From Harmothoe impar (Eukaryota > Annelida > Polychaeta > Phyllodocida > Polynoidae): a stretch of 64,000 nucleotides of DNA. Location: the NCBI GenBank assembly GCA_947462335.1, contig OX381713.1:18654381-18718380 (forward strand), given 5' to 3'. A model generated the notes under the pieces. It was not told the origin of the DNA and made no database searches. It was given only the letters and a program-made list of their open reading frames with translations. Position 1 is the stretch's first letter. Every line of letters starts with the position of its first letter. The position numbers and the translations under genes were made by a program. This document shows positions 59,216 through 64,000 of the stretch, one piece after another.

Positions 59216-61370
59216 CGTTCCTATTTCCTGGATATCATCGGGCAGCAGAATACGCTAAGATACTAAAGGAAACGGCGATTTATCTCAAACCTATTTTGAA
59301 GTATTGGGGTCAATTTAGACTGGGTAAGAGAGCAACGAATGCTGTTTTGAACTCGATCATTTAAATCATACTCCAATTAACCCAGCAGACAAGCCTTTAG
59401 TAGGCCAGTGCTGGACCAATGCTGAGCCGGTGACAGCAATATCAAAAGTCTGGCCAAAATAAATCATGCAATGTATTTTTATGAGATATATAATTGAGAC
59501 AAAATATATTATATACTACCCAGTGCATGATGAAAACTATTTGTTCTCCCATAATTTATCATTTATCAATTTTCACCTGGCAATGTGAACCAGAATTATG
59601 ACGTTATAATTATACATAATTATAGACCATATATGTATGTATACAAGCAAGGGAAAAGAGTACTTCAAAGACGACTTTAAAATTGATGCCATTAGCTTTC
59701 CAGTGATATGTTACACTAGAAGATAACAATTCTAGTTTTTGGGCCGCATTTCTGTCCGTTTTTCACGAGGCCGTTAAGTGAAATACGGCCCGAGGGTCAA
59801 TTCGTGAAATATACATTGTATAGACCGGCGAGAGTAATATTAAAGGGAATATTTCAACTCCCTATGTCTTTCACGTATTCATATAATTATATTGTTAGTC
59901 TGTTTCTTATAATTGTTTAGTGCAAGTCTTCTGCATCGACTGCATTATTTAGATAGCATACAGGCGTGTTTGCTGAGAAGACAATGTGACTGTTGTAGTA
60001 TTGAATTATTACTTTCCACTTTACCATTCACTTACATTCTAACACATTCATATTCAAAAAGATATGGATAGTTATGTACCAAAGACCTACCTTTTATTGC
60101 TTTGTCTGGAAAGGCCTTTTTGTAGTAAGCATCCTTGGGCTTAGGCTACTGGTGCATTTGATCCTGTGATTCTGAGGGTAAGATCTTGCTGTATTGGCAG
60201 TTAGACAGGCTATGGTGTGTAGTTGGATACATCCTTTGGCTGGATGATACCGTATTCAACGCAATACGTGTACATCCTCTGATAAGCGCACACACCCCAT
60301 TTAGGGCCTATTCTGGATTGTAACCCCCCCCCCCCCCCCCACACACTGCAAAGAAAAAATTGGGAAAATGGGTGTGTGGGTGTGCGCTTCATAGAATTAC
60401 ATTTTAATTTTGCTTTTTTAAGCGCACTGTACGCTTATTACATCGAATACGGTATGTATTTTCAGGTTATGTTCCATCGGCGCACACCAGGGTGACTTAC
60501 GTCAATCAGTAAGAGCGCGTCTGGTCTGAGTAAAGGCTACCTCCAGGGTTTGTGTGCTTAACGTCCACTCTAGCTACCCTGGAGGCTTGAATACGTGCAG
60601 AGGTTTCAAATATGCGTAAGTCTTGTATTTGTAAGTGCGGGTTAAAGGAATGAGGGAATTTCCGCCGGTCTTGTATAAGCGCAGTGTAAATGGCACCATT
60701 GAAATTCATCCAACCCACTGCAGTAATAGTGCTTGGTGAATATATAGTATCCTTGGACATTCATGGTGAATTCATATAAGTACATTTTCGATTATATCTG
60801 TATAATGTTATTTCACTACGTGGACCATAGTATTGTATGCAAATATGGCACTCTTAATAGTTCGATAAATGTTTGTAGAATATTATTACCATCCCGGGTG
60901 TTATTACCATTAGCTGGGTAGGGCTACTTTCTTCTGATGAAAGCAGTTGCCCAGTAAAGCCCGGTTTATACACATTATATCCAGGCTCGTTTTTGTGTTA
61001 AGGAAAACGCGCGTGAATCGTGAAAGAACATCTTAATTACCAATGTCTTGAGTCAGCCAGATAAAACCATAGGACAAAGGATTATAATTATTCTCCCACG
61101 AAATAGTATTTGAAATAAACCTAGAGCACTGTGAACTGACCAACCCGTCGTCTTTCTAGGGGAGAGGGGGGGGGGTTCATACTTTCTGCTTGGCTTCTCA
61201 CACTGGAAACAAATGGACGCCATTTCTCAGGAGGGACTTGTCAACTGCGGGTTCCATGCTCTTGGCCTGGACGTGACAGACGCCAGGTGCGGCAGAGGCT
61301 GCATGGAGGTCAACACGTGTGTTGTGTGGCACTAAAACACAACCCACACACTGTACCGGAGATTCACCTA
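59216..61370. other. Upstream of the sushi-domain gene, no gene found
   Basis: Contains the fragment at 59745-59820, a C run near 60326, and two GCGC-containing stretches near 60480-60620. No convincing coding frame on either strand. Confidence 0.5.
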
Positions 61371-61738
61371 CACTGATATTCCTAGGCTCCCTATACGACC
61401 AATCTCTCAGTCACTAGTACCTAACCTAGTTAGTTTTTTTTGGCTCCCTATATGACTGACCTAGGTAAGTTATTGTTGTCAGGTGGTCAGCACTGACCAA
61501 CCCACCTTAATCTTTTAATTTTTAGGGGGAGCTACTGAGTGGTGATCATAGTATCTTACAGGTGGCACCAACTAGTGGTATACAAATACAACCCACCAAT
61601 GATGAACCTAGGTTAGCCACTACTGACAGACCGCCTGAGTCATTTTTGAATATAGCTTTGCCATTGTGACTAACACACATATGACAAACCTAGGATAGTC
61701 TGTATTGACTAACCCTTTCAACCTATGGATTTTCAGTG
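61371..61738. mobile_element. TA-type MITE, CACTGATATTCC family
   Basis: 368 bp with TA flanks at 61369-61370 and 61739-61740. It shares most of its sequence with the copy at 55635-56010 in the same orientation. Confidence 0.85.
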
Positions 61739-63182
61739 TAGAGCGAGCTACAGTTGGCCACATACATTTAGTGGACACCAGAGGTTGTGGTTATTCATAC
61801 CTTATAAGCTAGGCACTTGGATAAATTTTTTAAAACGGTTACAATATATTCTGACTGTAACCATGTGATAGAGCACATTGACCCCCTCTCAGAACATTCG
61901 GAATTACATTTGTATCCTAAGTAGAAGTGAAGAAATCAACCAGAACATGCATAGGCTGCAGAAGCAAGCTGGTGCTATACAAATGTACACAGCCTGGTGT
62001 GGCAAATTGGCACCAACTACTAGAGACACTCTGTTCTCTCTTTAATTGCAAGGTAACATGACATATCAGGCTTGCACAATGTTACAATGTTACTTGTATA
62101 TATATATATCTCATTGATTAAACCCAAATCCTACAATATGTGACTTGTATAGCACATTCTTTTATTGATTAAAATGAACAGTGATACCAGACACAGGTGG
62201 TGAAACCACAGATCAGGTCTCAACCATGACTCACCGGTGACATCTGGTGTTAGGATCTAACATCTTACCAATAGGCTTACAAAGGGATACCCAGACTGCT
62301 TAACACCGGTATATCAAGACAGAACATGACTAATTTAGGGGAATGCAGGAAACCTCTTGGGATTCCACGCAGGAGGCTGGAAACGGACATGTAGCTTAAT
62401 ATCAATGTGTAGAAAGAGGGCCGCATGTTAATACAAAGGGGCCATGAATATTTCAATGAGATTCGCTTAGATAAAGTTGACCTTTATATTTGGATAATTG
62501 CCATATTAGGACTTACAATTAAATATATTCCCAATGATAAGTAGTGGATAGCCGGCTAAAAGACCTTTCCAATAAGCTAGTGCATGCTCTGTTATCTCTA
62601 ATAGGGGCTGAAAAGCGCCAAAAACCAATAGGGTCATTTCAGACAGGCACTCATAAGGGTGCCAATTTTAGTGTGACACCTGTGACTGCTGGTTTGAGCC
62701 CTGCAGTGCGGTTCTTCCAAGTGCCTATATTATAAGCTCTCTATAATCACTTATATTATATGGTGTACTACTATGCATTAATTGAGGGTTTTATAATGAG
62801 TGCATGACATTGTATACATATATAAATTCAAGGGTCAAGTATGTGGTCGAATCTAGAGGAATCTACCCTAGTATCTATATCATATTCTAGTTTCTGCATA
62901 TACAGTATTGAATATACAGAATGCATGATGAATCCCAAGCATATTTACGTATTTATACGCAGTTATTTTCAGATTTGCGATTCTATCCGAGTAATTATGT
63001 TGATCCTTTTATAACACAACTAAGGATTCCGTTGTCTGCATCAAGAATCAACATTTGTGTTTGTAATAACACCTAAAAGAAAATATTGCTTTAGTAATAG
63101 ACAAAAATCAAATGTCTGTGCTTACCAAACACTCTATTATGTACTGCCATTGAGTATACCTTGTTTCAAATAACATATTACC
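61739..63182. other. No gene recognised
   Basis: AT-rich DNA between two MITEs. The short frames (for example 62544-62735) lack protein-like composition or splice context. Confidence 0.5.
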
Positions 63183-63508
63183 CTAAGGCCCAAAAAAATA
63201 ACATCACAAAATCAAGTGTTGAGGAAAACTTTTTCTCTTTTTTTTTGCCATTTTTTTAATGGAAAACATGGTAAAAATGGACAAATATCGGGATATTTGG
63301 TATCAAATTAATGCTTATACTGACAGCAATGCAGTGGAATAGAAATAACCTACATTGTCTTCACTTTCAAAGATCAATAAATTCTTAACTACTAAAATGA
63401 GAATTTTGTTCACCAAAAATGTATTTCATCCTATACATTTTAGCCCACGGATTTAAAAAGAAAAAAGTCATCGGTGATGAGAAACCACTTCTTTTTGGGG
63501 TGCCTAAC
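63183..63508. mobile_element. MITE of the TCTCATCACC family
   Basis: Third copy, with the right end GTGATGAGAAACCACTT well preserved and the left end decayed. Confidence 0.65.
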
Positions 63509-64000
63509 TAGCCTTTATAGGCCTACACACTGTAATGCTCCACCTGTTACTGTAGTGTAGGCAGGAACAGAAGGGTGTCATGCAGAGGTTCTTCCATGAA
63601 CCACCAGTTGGCAGCACATGATGCCCATATGATGTAGTGTGCAGCTCGTGGGCAATAACTGGGACACACCCCATGGCAATATGAAGCACAGGATATACGC
63701 AGTACCATAAGTGTTCCAAACATAACTGAAAGTTGAGACTTGAAAATAAGATATATAAACTGTTATGAGGTAAAGACTCTTTTTTCCAAGACAATTTCAT
63801 GAAAGGCGTATTTTCAGCGTAGCCTGCACTGCTGCAGGGAGTATAGTGGATTCATCATGATTTGGCTTTCTGAACCTCAAGTACCTCTTTTTGGTGGAAC
63901 AGTGGACAAGGTAAATAAAACCAGTATCGCCAAAATGTTCCTCTTTGTTTGAATGTTTCAAGTTCCCCGAGCAATGATTACAATTATTACAATTACAAGC
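63509..64000. other. Window end, no gene recognised
   Basis: A minus-strand frame (63504-63800, 98 codons) shows no domain or splice context. Nothing else seen. Confidence 0.4.

Overview
This window is nuclear DNA from an animal. Genes are split by GT-AG introns, intergenic and intronic DNA is AT-rich, and much of it is occupied by small inverted-repeat transposons, LINE fragments and homopolymer G/C runs. The gene content is a tandem BHMT-like family, a UDP-glycosyltransferase and a sushi/EGF-type membrane protein. Together with abundant CR1/jockey-like LINEs this suggests a marine invertebrate, perhaps an invertebrate deuterostome (lancelet, echinoderm or hemichordate). The species cannot be fixed from sequence alone. 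One 200-base assembly gap lies at 2500-2699. Layout: BHMT-like gene A (+, 120-9614) converges on gene B (-, 11023-16236). A broken BHMT exon 4-5 fragment (-, 20614-21447) precedes gene C (-, 24725-28961). A LINE remnant follows (30414-34196), split by a 2.16-kb element made of palindromes and an 18-bp minisatellite. Next come a UDP-glycosyltransferase interrupted by a transposon (+, 35733-37884), a LINE with an intact 935-residue ORF (-, 41493-44300), BHMT-like gene D (+, 46699-52963), and a small type I membrane protein gene (-, 54570-59215). No gene is seen from 59216 to 64000. The four BHMT-like genes share one 8-exon plan: a coding microexon of 13-16 nt, matching intron phases, and products of 348-350 residues. 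I could assemble all four as uninterrupted reading frames with consensus splice sites. B and C arose from a segmental duplication of about 6 kb that includes both flanks; D is close to them and A is the most divergent. All keep the three zinc-binding cysteines of the homocysteine methyltransferase family. They differ from vertebrate BHMT at residues that contact homocysteine and betaine, and they lack its long C-terminal dimerisation arm, so their methyl donor is open. The mobile-element record is unusually legible. Paralogous empty sites (gene C against gene B, and one LINE fragment against another) fix insertion boundaries and target-site duplications: TTAA for piggyBac-like MITEs, TA for Tc1/mariner-like MITEs, CTAT for a 1.07-kb TIR element. 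One TA-type MITE sits inside the signal-peptide codons of the UDP-glycosyltransferase.
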